A DNA stretch of 64,000 nt from Povalibacter uvarum (GTDB lineage: Bacteria > Pseudomonadota > Gammaproteobacteria > Steroidobacterales > Steroidobacteraceae): assembly GCF_014202975.1 (NCBI RefSeq), contig NZ_JACHHZ010000002.1, forward strand, positions 124,001 to 188,000, read 5' to 3'. The position numbers were made by a program, and so were the translations under genes. The notes beneath the pieces were generated by a model. The model was not told the DNA's origin and did not search any database. It worked only from the letters and a program-made list of their open reading frames with translations. This document shows positions 1 through 9,324 of the stretch, piece by piece (the stretch's first letter is position 1; every line of letters begins with the position of its first letter).

Positions 1-39
1 CGCGCCGAGAACGTAGCCTGCAATCTTCAGTACCCGCAT
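1..39 (-). CDS. N-terminal fragment of an unidentified protein (partial)
   Basis: Only the first 13 codons (MRVLKIAGYVLGA) lie in the window; the gene runs off the left edge. An ATG on the minus strand is preceded by GAGGA five to six bases upstream, a good ribosome binding site. The hydrophobic start resembles the N-terminal membrane anchor of AsmA-like proteins, but 13 residues cannot establish a family. It is divergent from the large hybrid kinase to its right, so the roughly 107 bp between them should carry both promoters. Confidence 0.5.
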   Translation of the reverse strand, partial: MRVLKIAGYVLGA

Positions 40-146
40 CGGTCTTCCTCATGTCAGCGGACCGCGTCGGCGCATCGCGTACGACCGCCCCGTGGAGCGG
101 TCGATTCTAGCAGGGGCCTTCGCCGTATCCGCCCCAGGGTCGCATT

Positions 147-3100
147 GTGACGACGCTGCTGTATGTCCTCGGCGGGGTGGCCGGAGGTTTCGCACTCGCG
201 AGACTTGCGCCCGCCTTTTTGCGCCTGGGCAAGAACCGCAGGGTTGAGGCTGCGACCCCTGCCGCCGGTCCGCAGGAACGGCGCGATCTGCTCGAGCGAC
301 TCCACCTCACGACCCGGACTGCGGGCCTGGCAACCTGGGGCCTGGACCTGACGACCCGCGAACTCTCGATCGACGAACATCTTTGGTCCCTGTTCCGCGC
401 TGCGCCCTCGACCGATGCGCGTGCGCTGCTCGAAATGGTCCTCGAAGAGGACCGGGCTTCCGTGCAGGCTGCTGTGGACGCAGCCGTGGCTGACGAAACG
501 GGCAGTGTTTCATCGGTCCGCTATCGCATCCGCCGCGGCGACGGCGAAGAACGCTACATGCAGACCCACGTGCGGGCGCTGCGCGAAGGCGGAAAGGCTC
601 CGCAACGCGTGCTCGGCGTCACCTGGGACGTCACTGACGATACCGTCCGTGCGTTGCAGATGGAGGAACACGCGGGCGACTTGCGCACGGTCGTCGAGCG
701 ATTCAACGCAGCGCTGCAGACCGCTGGCTTCTCGCCGTGGGAAATCGATGCGCGCACCGGCCGCTTCGTCTGGGCGGAGAATCGCATCTCGGCCTTCGGA
801 CTCGCCGATCTGCCGATCGCGGAGTATGGCGAAGCGCTCACGCGCATGATGCATCCCGATGATCGGGCGGACCTGATCGAAACGGGTCGTCGTGCGATCG
901 CGGAGAACCGGCCGAGCTATTCGTATCGTTATCGGCTGATGCGACCCGATGGTCTCGTGCGGCACATGCAATCGCACGTTCGCATCATCCGCGACGGCGA
1001 CGGACAGGCGATCCGCCTGCTCGGCTCGACGATCGACATCACGAACGAAGTGCAGACGAATGACCTGCTGCAGCGTCAGGCCGAGCAGGAACGCCTGCTG
1101 CTGGATCGCCTCAACATCGCGACCCAGGCCGCCGGCATCAGCTCGTGGGAAATCGATCTCGAGCAGCGTCGCTTCCTGTGGATCGAGAATCCGCTCGAAG
1201 GCGCGCTGATGCCGCAAGACGATTCGCTGGAATCGTTCGCGGAGCTGTTGCACGCGGAAGATCGCGGCCTGTTCATTCAAGCCGTGCAGCAGGCAGTGGC
1301 GCAGCGTCAGGAGCGCCTCTCCTACCGCTATCGTTCGAAGACGATCGACGGACGCTCACTGTACGCCCAGGTCAGCGCCCGCCTCGTCCTGAACGAAGCC
1401 GGCCGGGTCACCCGCCTGCTCGGCGTCACCTGGGATGTGACGCGCGAGGTCGAGGCCGCAAAGCAGCTCGAAGAGCAGGCTGCGCACGAGCGCATGCTGC
1501 TCGATCGTCTCAGCATCGCCACGCAGGTGGCCGACATCAGTTCGTGGCAGCTCGATCTGCGTACGCGCGAGTTCCTGTGGGTCGAGAACCCGATCCCGTC
1601 GCTGGTGTCCTCGGATGACCTGACGACGCTCAGTGTCGACCAGCTGTTCCGCGTCACGCATCCGGACGATCAGGACGTGGCGGCGAATGCGATCCGCAAG
1701 GCGATCGCGGCCCAGACCGACCGCATGTCCTATCGCTACCGCGCGATCGGCCCGTCCGGACAGACCGTGCACGTCCAGAACTACGCGAAGCTCATCTTCG
1801 ACGAGCAGGGCCAGCCCGTCAGCCTGCTCGGCGCTTCCTGGGACGTCACCCGCGAAGTCGAGGCTTCGGAAAAACTGCAGCAGCAGGCGCAGCAGCTTCA
1901 CGATGCCGAGCGCCGCCTGGAACGCGCCTCGCTGTCGAGCTCCGAGGGTCACTGGGAGTTCGACATTTCGTCGAGCATGCTCTGGATGTCCAAGAGCTAT
2001 CACGCATTGCTTGGCTATGAGGACGGCGCGCTGCCGCGCAACGTCATGGAAGTCGAGGAGCACTATCTGCATCCCGACGACATCGAGCTCAGCCGCACGA
2101 TCCTGAGAAATCACCTCGTCGCCGGCACCCCGTACGTGGTCGATCATCGCTTGCGGACTGCGTCCGGCGAGTATCGCTGGATCCGCACGCGCGGCAGCAC
2201 CGAACGCGATGCACGGGGCGAGCCGCGCCGCATGTCCGGATCGATCCAGGACATTCACGAGCAGAAGCTCGCCGAAGATGCGCTCCAGCAGGCGCAGCAG
2301 CGCTTCGAACGTGCAATCGCCGGTACGCAGGACGGATTGTGGGAAATGGCGAGCGACGGCACCTCGTGGTCTTCGCCGCGACTCGCTCAACTGCTCGGAT
2401 ACCACCCGGAAGAGTTCGCCAACAACACGAGCTTCCTCAACGAACATTTGCATCCGCTGGACCAGGACGTCGTGGCCCATGCGACGCAGGCTCACCTCGA
2501 GCGCAATGAACCCTACGACGTGGAAGTCCGGTTGCGCACGCGTGAGGGCTCCTATCGCTGGTACCGTGCACGCGCACGTGCAGAAAAGAGCGTGGATGGG
2601 CTTGCTCAGCGTTTGTCGGGCTCACTGCAGGACGTGACGGAAGCACGACAGGCCCGCGACGAACTCGTGCGCGCCACCGCAGCCGCCGAGTCCGCCAATC
2701 GCGCGAAGAGCGAGTTCCTGGCCAACGTCAGCCATGAGATCCGCACGCCGATGAACGGCATCATCGGCATGACGGGCCTGTTGCTCGAGACGCCGCTCGA
2801 CCGCACCCAGCGCGATTACGCAGAGACGATCCGCGGCAGTGCGGATTCGCTGCTCATCGTCATCAACGACATTCTCGACTTCTCCAAGATCGAAGCCGGC
2901 AAGCTCGACATCGAAGCGATCGAGCTCGACCTGCGCGCGAACGTGGAAGACGTCGGCGGCGCCATGGCGTTCCAGGCCGCCGCACGCAATCTCGAGCTGG
3001 TCGTGCATGTTCATCCGCAGGTGCCGCCGCGCGTCGTCGGCGATCCGCAGCGGCTGCGGCAGTGTCTGATCAATCTCGTCGGCAACGCGATCAAGTTCAC

Positions 3101-4673
3101 GCGGCAGGGCGAGATCGTCATCGAAGTGTGCATGGTCGGCCGCCGCGACGGCAAAGTGCTCGTCCAGTTCGAAGTCCGCGATACGGGCATCGGCATCGCG
3201 CCCGAAACGCTCAAGTCACTGTTCCAGCCATTCGTACAGGCGGACTCTTCCACGACGCGCCACTTCGGCGGCACGGGGCTGGGACTGTCGATCGTGCGCC
3301 GGCTCGTCGAGATGATGGGCGGTGAAGTCGGCGTCGAAAGCGAACTCGGCAAGGGCTCGGTCTTCTGGTTCGTGCTCCCGCTCGAACAGGCGGACGAGCC
3401 CACGATGACGGTGCCGATCGACCTGGCGCGGCTCGGCCGACGCGTGCTCGTGGTCGACGATCAGGAAACCAATCGACGCGTGCTCGCGGGCCAACTCATG
3501 CACGCCGGCTACGAAGTCAGCCTCGCTGGCGGCGGCGAGGAAGCGCTGCGCCTCATGCGCATGGCGTCGAACGACGATCATCCGTTCGAGGTCGTGCTCG
3601 TCGACAACCGCATGCAGGACATGGACGGCGCGACGCTCGGCGAACGCATCAACCAGGACGAGTCGTTGTCGCAGGCCCGCATCATCGTGCTCACCTCGCT
3701 CGACCGTCATGGCGACATGAAGCGCTTCGCGTCGCTCGGTTTCGCCGGCTATCTCACCAAGCCGATTCGCGCCCGCGAGCTGTTCGAATGCATGGATCGC
3801 GTGCTTTCGCGTGATGCGAAGGAATGGCACATGCGCAGCCAGCCGATCGTCACTCGCGGCACGCTCACGAGCAACGAGAAAACGAAGCGCTACCAGGGTC
3901 ACGTGCTCCTGGTCGAGGACAACGCGGTCAACCAGAAAGTCGCTGTGCGCTTCCTCGAACGGATGGGCTGCAAGGTCCGCGTCGCCGACAACGGCGCCGA
4001 AGGCGTCAAGGCCTGGCGCGACGGCCGCTTCGACATCGTGCTGATGGACCTGCAGATGCCGGTGATGGACGGCCTCACGGCGACGCGACGCATTCGCGAG
4101 GCCGAGAAGGAACTCAATCAGCGTGCAACGCCGATCGTGGCGCTCACCGCGAACGCCATGTCCGGTCAGCTCGAACGCTGCCTGGAAGCAGGCATGAACG
4201 GCTTCCTGTCGAAGCCGCTGGAGATCGCGCGCCTTCATGAAACGCTCGAACGATACGGCCTCGGCGTCGCGCCGGACGCCGCAGCCGCGGAGACCGCGCC
4301 GGTGAGTACCGAGAACGTTCCTGTGGAGCTTGCACGCCTGCACGAGCTCACCGCGGGCGATCCCGAGTTCGCCCAGGAGCTCGCATCGACCTTCATCTCG
4401 AGCGGCGAACAAGTGCTGCTCGAGATCCACGCCGCGCTGACGAGCCTCGATCGCGGCGCACTCACTCGCGCCGCGCACAAGTTGAAGGGCGCGAGTGCCA
4501 ACATCTATGCGGAGCCGCTGCGCGTGCTGGCGTTCGAGCTGGAAACCAATGCGGTCAGCCTCGATCAGCCGCGACTGAAGGATCTGGTGTTGAGTCTGGA
4601 TCTGGAGTTCCAGCGGGCTGCGCAGTTCCTGCATGCGCAGACGAGCGAAACGCGTGGGGCGCGCTCCGCTTAG
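147..4673 (+). CDS. Hybrid sensor histidine kinase with six PAS domains, two receivers and HPt
   Basis: This is a 1508-residue phosphorelay kinase. A GTG start leads into one hydrophobic N-terminal segment (about residues 3-25). Six PAS-type sensor domains follow, at about 52-165, 185-302, 320-432, 452-572, 590-705 and 718-832. Then come HisKA with the H-box HEIRTPMNG (His863), a HATPase domain with DTGIG and GGTGLGL, receiver 1 (acceptor Asp1153 in [10 protein letters not shown]), receiver 2 (Asp1301 in [10 protein letters not shown]) and a C-terminal HPt domain (His1444 in [10 protein letters not shown]). All phosphotransfer residues are present, so it should autophosphorylate and pass phosphate through an internal relay. 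PAS 2-4 are near-repeats of one another (each with a WEID/WQLD-type start and a WDVT/TIDIT end). No cognate regulator is adjacent except the convergent diguanylate cyclase. The ligand is unknown. Confidence 0.93.
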   Translation: MTTLLYVLGGVAGGFALARLAPAFLRLGKNRRVEAATPAAGPQERRDLLERLHLTTRTAGLATWGLDLTTRELSIDEHLWSLFRAAPSTDARALLEMVLEEDRASVQAAVDAAVADETGSVSSVRYRIRRGDGEERYMQTHVRALREGGKAPQRVLGVTWDVTDDTVRALQMEEHAGDLRTVVERFNAALQTAGFSPWEIDARTGRFVWAENRISAFGLADLPIAEYGEALTRMMHPDDRADLIETGRRAIAENRPSYSYRYRLMRPDGLVRHMQSHVRIIRDGDGQAIRLLGSTIDITNEVQTNDLLQRQAEQERLLLDRLNIATQAAGISSWEIDLEQRRFLWIENPLEGALMPQDDSLESFAELLHAEDRGLFIQAVQQAVAQRQERLSYRYRSKTIDGRSLYAQVSARLVLNEAGRVTRLLGVTWDVTREVEAAKQLEEQAAHERMLLDRLSIATQVADISSWQLDLRTREFLWVENPIPSLVSSDDLTTLSVDQLFRVTHPDDQDVAANAIRKAIAAQTDRMSYRYRAIGPSGQTVHVQNYAKLIFDEQGQPVSLLGASWDVTREVEASEKLQQQAQQLHDAERRLERASLSSSEGHWEFDISSSMLWMSKSYHALLGYEDGALPRNVMEVEEHYLHPDDIELSRTILRNHLVAGTPYVVDHRLRTASGEYRWIRTRGSTERDARGEPRRMSGSIQDIHEQKLAEDALQQAQQRFERAIAGTQDGLWEMASDGTSWSSPRLAQLLGYHPEEFANNTSFLNEHLHPLDQDVVAHATQAHLERNEPYDVEVRLRTREGSYRWYRARARAEKSVDGLAQRLSGSLQDVTEARQARDELVRATAAAESANRAKSEFLANVSHEIRTPMNGIIGMTGLLLETPLDRTQRDYAETIRGSADSLLIVINDILDFSKIEAGKLDIEAIELDLRANVEDVGGAMAFQAAARNLELVVHVHPQVPPRVVGDPQRLRQCLINLVGNAIKFTRQGEIVIEVCMVGRRDGKVLVQFEVRDTGIGIAPETLKSLFQPFVQADSSTTRHFGGTGLGLSIVRRLVEMMGGEVGVESELGKGSVFWFVLPLEQADEPTMTVPIDLARLGRRVLVVDDQETNRRVLAGQLMHAGYEVSLAGGGEEALRLMRMASNDDHPFEVVLVDNRMQDMDGATLGERINQDESLSQARIIVLTSLDRHGDMKRFASLGFAGYLTKPIRARELFECMDRVLSRDAKEWHMRSQPIVTRGTLTSNEKTKRYQGHVLLVEDNAVNQKVAVRFLERMGCKVRVADNGAEGVKAWRDGRFDIVLMDLQMPVMDGLTATRRIREAEKELNQRATPIVALTANAMSGQLERCLEAGMNGFLSKPLEIARLHETLERYGLGVAPDAAAAETAPVSTENVPVELARLHELTAGDPEFAQELASTFISSGEQVLLEIHAALTSLDRGALTRAAHKLKGASANIYAEPLRVLAFELETNAVSLDQPRLKDLVLSLDLEFQRAAQFLHAQTSETRGARSA

Positions 4674-4678
4674 TAGCG

Positions 4679-5641
4679 CTAGTCCATCGCTTCCATCGTC
4701 ACGCGGTCGCGCCCAGCGGACTTGCTGGCATAGACGCCGGCATCGCAAGCAGCGATCAGCGCATCCAGCGTCGCGCCCTGCGGCGGTATCGCCTTCCAGC
4801 CCGAGACGCCGAAGCTCGCGGTTATCGGAAGTTGACCTACAGAGGCGGGACACGGCGTCGTGGCGATCTGTTCGCGCAGATGATTGGCTGCGGTCGTCGC
4901 ATTGATCACGTTGGTCTCGGGCAGCACGATCACGAATTCTTCGCCGCCATAACGCGCGATCCAGTCCGCGGAACGCACGCCGGTCTGAAGCTGCGTAACG
5001 AACCACTTGAGCACTTCGTCGCCTACGAGATGGCCGTGGGTGTCGTTGATGCGTTTGAAGTGATCCACGTCGCACATGATCACGGCCAATTCCCGACCGT
5101 AGCGCGCCGAGCGGTCGATCTCGCGCGGCAGCTGTTCCATGAGGTAGCGGCGGTTGTACGCGCCCGTCAGCGGATCGGTAATCGAGATCCGACGGTTCTC
5201 TTCCATCGCGGCACGCAACGAGCGTTCCAGCGTCACGATGCGCTTGCCGGTCGTGAGTCGCGCGATGAGCTCGGGCTCGATCACAGGCTTGGTGAGATAG
5301 TCGTCCGCGCCCGATTGCAGGCCGGCCACGACGTTCTCGATGGAATCGCGGGCCGTCAGGAGGATCGTGTAGATGTAGCCCTGGGTTTCCGATTTACGCA
5401 GGGCGCTGCACAGGGCGATGCCGTCCATCTCAGGCATTTCCCAGTCCGTGATCAGGAGCTGGAAATCCCCGGTCTCGAGCTTGGCCAGCGCTTCCACGCC
5501 GTTCCCGGCCGTATCGACCTCGTACCCCGCCCGTTTGAGCAGCCGGGCAACGATCAGGCGCTGTGTTGGCTCGTCATCGACGAGAAGGATGCGCCACTGG
5601 GTCGGGGTTTTGTGTTCGGCACTGTTGACGGGTGCGACCAT
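4679..5641 (-). CDS. Response regulator with GGDEF domain (diguanylate cyclase, PleD-like)
   Basis: This 320-residue protein has a receiver domain (about 17-135; acceptor Asp66 in ITDWEMPEMDG; KP at 118-119) joined to a GGDEF domain (about 145-318). The active-site signature is GGEEF at 232-236. An RxxD inhibitory site (RSAD, 223-226) lies five residues upstream, so both c-di-GMP synthesis and product feedback inhibition look intact. It is convergent with the six-PAS hybrid kinase, with only five bases between the stop codons. That makes the kinase a plausible phosphodonor, although adjacency is the only evidence. Confidence 0.93.
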   Translation of the reverse strand: MVAPVNSAEHKTPTQWRILLVDDEPTQRLIVARLLKRAGYEVDTAGNGVEALAKLETGDFQLLITDWEMPEMDGIALCSALRKSETQGYIYTILLTARDSIENVVAGLQSGADDYLTKPVIEPELIARLTTGKRIVTLERSLRAAMEENRRISITDPLTGAYNRRYLMEQLPREIDRSARYGRELAVIMCDVDHFKRINDTHGHLVGDEVLKWFVTQLQTGVRSADWIARYGGEEFVIVLPETNVINATTAANHLREQIATTPCPASVGQLPITASFGVSGWKAIPPQGATLDALIAACDAGVYASKSAGRDRVTMEAMD

Positions 5642-5688
5642 GCGGATCGCATCGTACTGTACTGCGCTGCAAAGGCCAACGTGGGATC

Positions 5689-5752
5689 TATCGTCACTCC
5701 CCGAGAACGCGGGAGTCCATCGGACGGATTCCCGCTTTCGCGGGGATGACGG
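5689..5752. repeat. REP/dRS3-like paired palindrome
   Basis: Two short palindromes in inverted orientation, separated by about 10 bases, occupy most of the 120-bp gap between the diguanylate cyclase start and the DUF4097 gene end. The right-hand unit contains TTCCCGCTTTCGCGGGGA followed by TGACGG; the left-hand unit has TCGTCACTCC and GCGGGAGTCCAT. The same arrangement recurs near 8035-8105 and 42651-42722. Confidence 0.85.
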
Positions 5753-5762
5753 ACGAGCCCCC

Positions 5763-6653
5763 TTATTTGCAGATCTCCACGCCCCCGTTCAGCGTTTTCA
5801 CGCGGACGCGGGCGCTGCCGTTGCCTTCCTTGAACCGCAGGGCATTGCCTGGCGCGAATTCGCGCGTGCGCACGGACTTCGGCCCGAAGCAATTATCGAT
5901 CTCGCCGTTGAAGGTCTCGACATCGAATTCGACATTGACCGGCTGCTTGAACATGAAGCTCAGGTCGCCGTTGATCGCCTCGGCTTCCAGGCGCGCATCG
6001 GCACTCAGCATCGCGTGCAGATTCAGATTGCCGTTGGTGGTCTGGATCCGGCCCCGGCTGAGCGTCGGCATGCGGATCTGCATGTCGCCGGTCACCGTCT
6101 CCACGTTCAGCTCACCGGAAACATCGGAAAGATTCACGTCGCCGCTCACCGTGTTCACGGCAGTCCGGCTGGTCGTCCCGTGACCCGCGACGATCACATC
6201 GCCGCTGATCGTACGAACGGTGATTTCCTCGCCCCAGACCCGGGTGCTGATCGATCCGCTCACGGCCTGCAGGCGTTGCACGCCGCGCACGTCGGAGATG
6301 GTCTGGTCCGCACTCACCGTCTTCACCAGCAGTGTGCTGTCGCGCGGTACCTCGACGATCAGGTCGCTCGATCCGCTGCTGCTGCGGCCACGGCGAATGA
6401 CGTTGATCGTCGTGCGCCCCTGGCTGCTCTGGACATCGAGCTTTTCGGTCTCGTCGTCCAGGTCGGCGTGGATCTGCACTTCGGCGCGATCCCAACCGCG
6501 CACCTGCACATCGCCGCTCGTGTTGATGATTTCGACTTCGCCGCGTGCGTCGGCCGGAACGGTCCGTTCGACGGTATCGGCGATCGCCGCATTGCCCGCA
6601 CAGAGCGCCGCAATGACGAGCGTGAGTCGGAGTGAGGAAGCCATCGATCTCAT
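5763..6653 (-). CDS. Secreted DUF4097-type beta-strand repeat protein
   Basis: This 296-residue protein has a clear signal peptide (hydrophobic stretch ending ...GNAAIADT, cleavage near residue 25). The rest is a series of short beta-strand repeats of the kind [I/V]-x-[T/V]-[V/I]-[S/N]-G-D-[V/L], for example EIINTSGDVQVRGW, RTISGDVIVAG and NTVSGDVNLSD. This is typical of DUF4097 / adhesin-like right-handed beta-helix proteins. It probably sits in the periplasm or on the envelope; no enzymatic residues are evident. Its start overlaps the end of the upstream putative anti-sigma gene by four bases (ATGA), indicating co-translation in an ECF sigma operon. Confidence 0.85.
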   Translation of the reverse strand: MRSMASSLRLTLVIAALCAGNAAIADTVERTVPADARGEVEIINTSGDVQVRGWDRAEVQIHADLDDETEKLDVQSSQGRTTINVIRRGRSSSGSSDLIVEVPRDSTLLVKTVSADQTISDVRGVQRLQAVSGSISTRVWGEEITVRTISGDVIVAGHGTTSRTAVNTVSGDVNLSDVSGELNVETVTGDMQIRMPTLSRGRIQTTNGNLNLHAMLSADARLEAEAINGDLSFMFKQPVNVEFDVETFNGEIDNCFGPKSVRTREFAPGNALRFKEGNGSARVRVKTLNGGVEICK

Positions 6654-7273
6654 AGACGGGTCTCGGGTTGATTCAAGGTCGGAACGCTCACGTGCGACAC
6701 GCTCGCGAGCAACGCCAATTCGTTCTGGTACGTCGACAGCAGCAGTTCCTGCAGCAACGGATGATTCGGGTACTCGGCGAGCGTCGCCGAGATCTCACTG
6801 GCCGTACGACGCAGATCCGCGAGATTGCGTTCGAGCTTCGCCCGCGCGACCGGCGGTAACGTCGCTACCTGGCGCTGGAACTCTGCATCGAGTGCTTCGC
6901 GTGCACGCATGTACTCCGCGCCGAGCAAGGCCTGCCCGCCGAAGCTGGCCTGCTTCACGTCCACCGTGGAAGTCGTCAGCAACTGTTTCTGCGCCGATTC
7001 CCGTGCCAGCTGAATCTTTTCTTCGGCGGACCGCTGAGTAACGACATACGTCGTCACGGACGAGGCGATGACGAGCAGGAAACCAGCAGCAAGCCGCATC
7101 CAGCGGTGCGAAGGCGCTGCGGCAGGAGCCGGCGCCACCGCAGGCGTCGTCGCCTCGATGTCGGCACGAATCCCCGCCCACAGATCCCGCGACGGCGCCA
7201 CATCCCGCGGCAGCGAGGCGAGCGCACGATCGAGGGGATCGTGACCAGGCCCGTTTGTGAAATTACCGCTCAT
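6650..7273 (-). CDS. Membrane-anchored putative anti-sigma factor
   Basis: This 207-residue protein has a short cytoplasmic N-terminus containing DPLDRALASLPRDVAPSRDLW, followed by a Pro/Ala-rich linker and one membrane span (about 60-80). The C-terminal domain is predicted periplasmic and helical, with a LEREL/heptad-like character (about 85-195). The position directly after an ECF sigma gene, the topology and the N-terminal DPLDRALASLP segment all fit an anti-sigma factor that tethers its sigma partner. There is no Cys/His zinc signature of the ZAS type. It is co-translated with the following DUF4097 gene. The assignment rests on context and topology rather than a recognised family motif. 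Confidence 0.65.
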   Translation of the reverse strand: MSGNFTNGPGHDPLDRALASLPRDVAPSRDLWAGIRADIEATTPAVAPAPAAAPSHRWMRLAAGFLLVIASSVTTYVVTQRSAEEKIQLARESAQKQLLTTSTVDVKQASFGGQALLGAEYMRAREALDAEFQRQVATLPPVARAKLERNLADLRRTASEISATLAEYPNHPLLQELLLSTYQNELALLASVSHVSVPTLNQPETRL

Positions 7274-7317
7274 GGCTGCTTCTCTGACTCTGAATCCGAT
7301 CTGCTCTCTGTTCTGAA

Positions 7318-7347
7318 CTAACCGCTAACCGCCAACCGCTAACCGCT
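7318..7347. repeat. 7-bp tandem repeat (CYAACCG)x4 at the sigma-factor stop codon
   Basis: Four consecutive 7-mers (CTAACCG, CTAACCG, CCAACCG, CTAACCG) run to CTT at 7346-7348. The array covers the last codons and the TAG stop of the ECF sigma gene on the minus strand. An almost identical array lies immediately upstream of pyrE (59450-59472). Confidence 0.85.
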
Positions 7348-7941
7348 TCCTTCCAATCCCATTCTTTCCCGCAGCAACTTCCGCCCTCTGTGCAACTGGG
7401 CCTTGCACGTGCCGACCGCGATTCCGAGCATGTCGGCGACTTCCTCGTGGCTGTAGCCATACACGGCTTGCAGCACCAGAACGTGTCGAGCGCCTTCGGG
7501 AAGGCCCGCTATCGCCCGCTCCACGTCCACCACTTCACCCGCATCGAACTCTCCGCCGCCGCCCAACCCGCTTTCCGCGGTCTCCTCGACATCCTCATCG
7601 CTCGTCTCGGTGCGCGTTCCGTGATTCCGGGCATACGTCAGCACCTCGTTCACCGCGATGCGATGCAGCCAAGTGCTGAACGCACTGCGTCCTTCGAACG
7701 CGCCCAGGTTCCGCCATGCCCGCACGAACGTCTGCTGGACGCAGTCTTCCGCGACATCCCGCCGACGACACATGCGCAGGCAGATGCCCATGATGCGGCT
7801 CGAGTGCAGCCGGTACAGCCGCTCGAACGAACGCATGTCTCCCCCACGGGCAGCCTCGACCAGCGCCGTGTCCGAGAGGGTGGGGCGATCAGCGTTCATC
7901 ATCACCGGATTGTCGGCCCTTTTGGCGGCGCCGGATAACAC
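7339..7941 (-). CDS. ECF-type RNA polymerase sigma factor
   Basis: This 200-residue sigma-70 family protein of the RpoE/ECF class has region 2 at about 28-95 (FERLYRLHSSRIMGICLRMC, DVAEDCVQQTFVRAWRN) and region 4 at about 140-195 (LPEGARHVLVLQAVYGYSHE, then MLGIAVGTCKAQLHRGR, the helix-turn-helix). A GTG start at 7941 has GAGG five bases upstream; ATG codons 14-15 codons in (7902/7899) are alternatives with weaker ribosome sites. It is the first gene of an operon with a putative membrane anti-sigma factor and a DUF4097 protein, a layout typical of envelope-stress ECF systems. The stop codon lies inside a 7-bp tandem repeat, so the C-terminal residues could vary with repeat number. Confidence 0.9.
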   Translation of the reverse strand: MLSGAAKRADNPVMMNADRPTLSDTALVEAARGGDMRSFERLYRLHSSRIMGICLRMCRRRDVAEDCVQQTFVRAWRNLGAFEGRSAFSTWLHRIAVNEVLTYARNHGTRTETSDEDVEETAESGLGGGGEFDAGEVVDVERAIAGLPEGARHVLVLQAVYGYSHEEVADMLGIAVGTCKAQLHRGRKLLRERMGLEGSG

Positions 7942-8034
7942 TGTTGCCTCACCACGTCTGGTTCCATGCCCGCATCTGATTTCATCGCAATTCGTTGATT
8001 GGATGCGGGGGGGAGGCGGAAGGTTGGAAGGGAT

Positions 8035-8105
8035 CCGTCATTCCCGCGAAAGCGGAATGCATCCTGCCCGAAAAGCATGGATTCCCGCTTTCGCGGGGAT
8101 TACGG
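8035..8105. repeat. REP/dRS3-like paired palindrome
   Basis: Two inverted units face each other: CGTCATTCCCGCGAAAGCGG on the left and GATTCCCGCTTTCGCGGGGA on the right, with about 23 bases between them. The element lies in the roughly 180-bp gap between the end of the first REC-EAL gene and the ECF sigma start. Nothing else is recognisable in that gap. Confidence 0.85.
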
Positions 8106-8121
8106 ATCTGGCCGGGTAGCT

Positions 8122-9324
8122 TCAGGCCGTCTTATATCGCGCGTTCCAAGCTCTTACGGCCTCTTCCAGGGCCTGTCCCGGCATCGGGCGGCCGATGAAG
8201 TAGCCCTGGGCGCGATCGCAGCCGACGGAGTCCAGGAAGTCGAGGACCTCCTGGGTCTCGACCCCCTCGGCGCAGGCAGTCAGGCGGAGCTTGTGGGCCA
8301 GCAGGATCATGGTTTCGACCATGGTCCGGGCGTCCTCGTGAGCGAAGACGTCGCGCACGAAGGAGGTATCGATCTTCAGCTCGCTGAACGGCATGAGATA
8401 CAGCTGCTTCAGCGAGGAATAGCCGGTGCCGAAGTCGTCGATCGACAGGCCGAAATTCTTGACGCGCATGCGGGTGAGCACATCCATGGTCGTGCCTGGA
8501 TCGAACATCGCCGCGCTTTCAGTCACTTCGAAAATGATCCGGCGCGCGTCGGCGCCGATCTGCGCGGCCATTCGCGCGACCTGGTCGGGGAGCGCGAGGT
8601 CGTTCAGCAGCTGCGGGGAAAGATTCACGGCCACGGACAGGTGCAGACCGGCGGCATCCCATTCGCGGCATTGCGCGAGCGACACTTCCAGCACCTGTTC
8701 GGTGAGCTTCTTGATCAGCCCGTTGCGTTCCGCGAGCGGAATGAACCTCACGGGTGAAATCATGCCGAGCGTGGGATGTTCCCAGCGCGCGAGCGCTTCG
8801 ACGCCTTCGACGATCCAGCTGCCGGGCGCGACTCGCGTTGCCTTCGGCTGGTAGTGAACGGAGATCTGGCGCTGATCGAGCGCGCTGGTCAGCGCAGCGA
8901 GCGTTACCGGTGTGTCGCTGCGCAGGCAGCGACGCAACGTCGCTTCGAGATCGCCAAGCATGATCGGCTTCTGCAACGCACCGAGCATGTTCAAGCCCTG
9001 CGCTTTGCCGAGTTGCTGCGCCGTCGCGAGAACGCGTTGATCCATGCCGCTGGCAACGAGCACGTGCGCCTTGCTGCCGCGCTCACCGAGATAGCGGAGC
9101 AACTCGATACCGTCGGCACCGGGCATCTGCAGGTCGAGCACCACGACGGTGGGCTGGAAATCCTGGACGGCACGCCGGAACGCATCCGGATCGGTGACGG
9201 CCAGCGCTTCGAATCCCATCGCCGCGGCGGCCTCGGAGATGAACTCGCACAGGTCTGGCTGATCGTCGATCACCAGCAGCTTGTTGGCCAGGTCAAGCAA
9301 CTCGGATCTCCCGGTCGAGCACAT
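8122..9324 (-). CDS. Response regulator with EAL domain (c-di-GMP phosphodiesterase), module A
   Basis: This 400-residue protein has an N-terminal receiver (about 15-130; acceptor Asp64 in VVLDLQMPGADG) and a C-terminal EAL domain (about 150-395). The catalytic set looks complete: EALARW, NLSPQ, FEVTES, IDDFGTGYSSL, ELKIDTSF, AEGVET and QGYFIGRPM. It should hydrolyse c-di-GMP. The ATG at 9324 overlaps the end of the upstream hybrid kinase by 32 bases. A TTG at 9300, giving an 8-base overlap, is the more usual coupling geometry. Either way the kinase and phosphodiesterase are translationally linked, so the kinase is the likely phosphodonor. The protein is a paralogue of the REC-EAL at 16777-17976. 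Confidence 0.93.
   Translation of the reverse strand: MCSTGRSELLDLANKLLVIDDQPDLCEFISEAAAAMGFEALAVTDPDAFRRAVQDFQPTVVVLDLQMPGADGIELLRYLGERGSKAHVLVASGMDQRVLATAQQLGKAQGLNMLGALQKPIMLGDLEATLRRCLRSDTPVTLAALTSALDQRQISVHYQPKATRVAPGSWIVEGVEALARWEHPTLGMISPVRFIPLAERNGLIKKLTEQVLEVSLAQCREWDAAGLHLSVAVNLSPQLLNDLALPDQVARMAAQIGADARRIIFEVTESAAMFDPGTTMDVLTRMRVKNFGLSIDDFGTGYSSLKQLYLMPFSELKIDTSFVRDVFAHEDARTMVETMILLAHKLRLTACAEGVETQEVLDFLDSVGCDRAQGYFIGRPMPGQALEEAVRAWNARYKTA

Noticed and set aside
3216-5075. 619-codon open frame on the minus strand across the end of the hybrid kinase and the diguanylate cyclase
   Set aside because: It is antisense to strong receiver/HPt domains and shares no family motifs. High GC creates long shadow frames opposite real genes.
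7318-7347. Short tandem array as a possible CRISPR or leader repeat
   Set aside because: The unit is 7 bp with no spacers; no cas genes are in the window.
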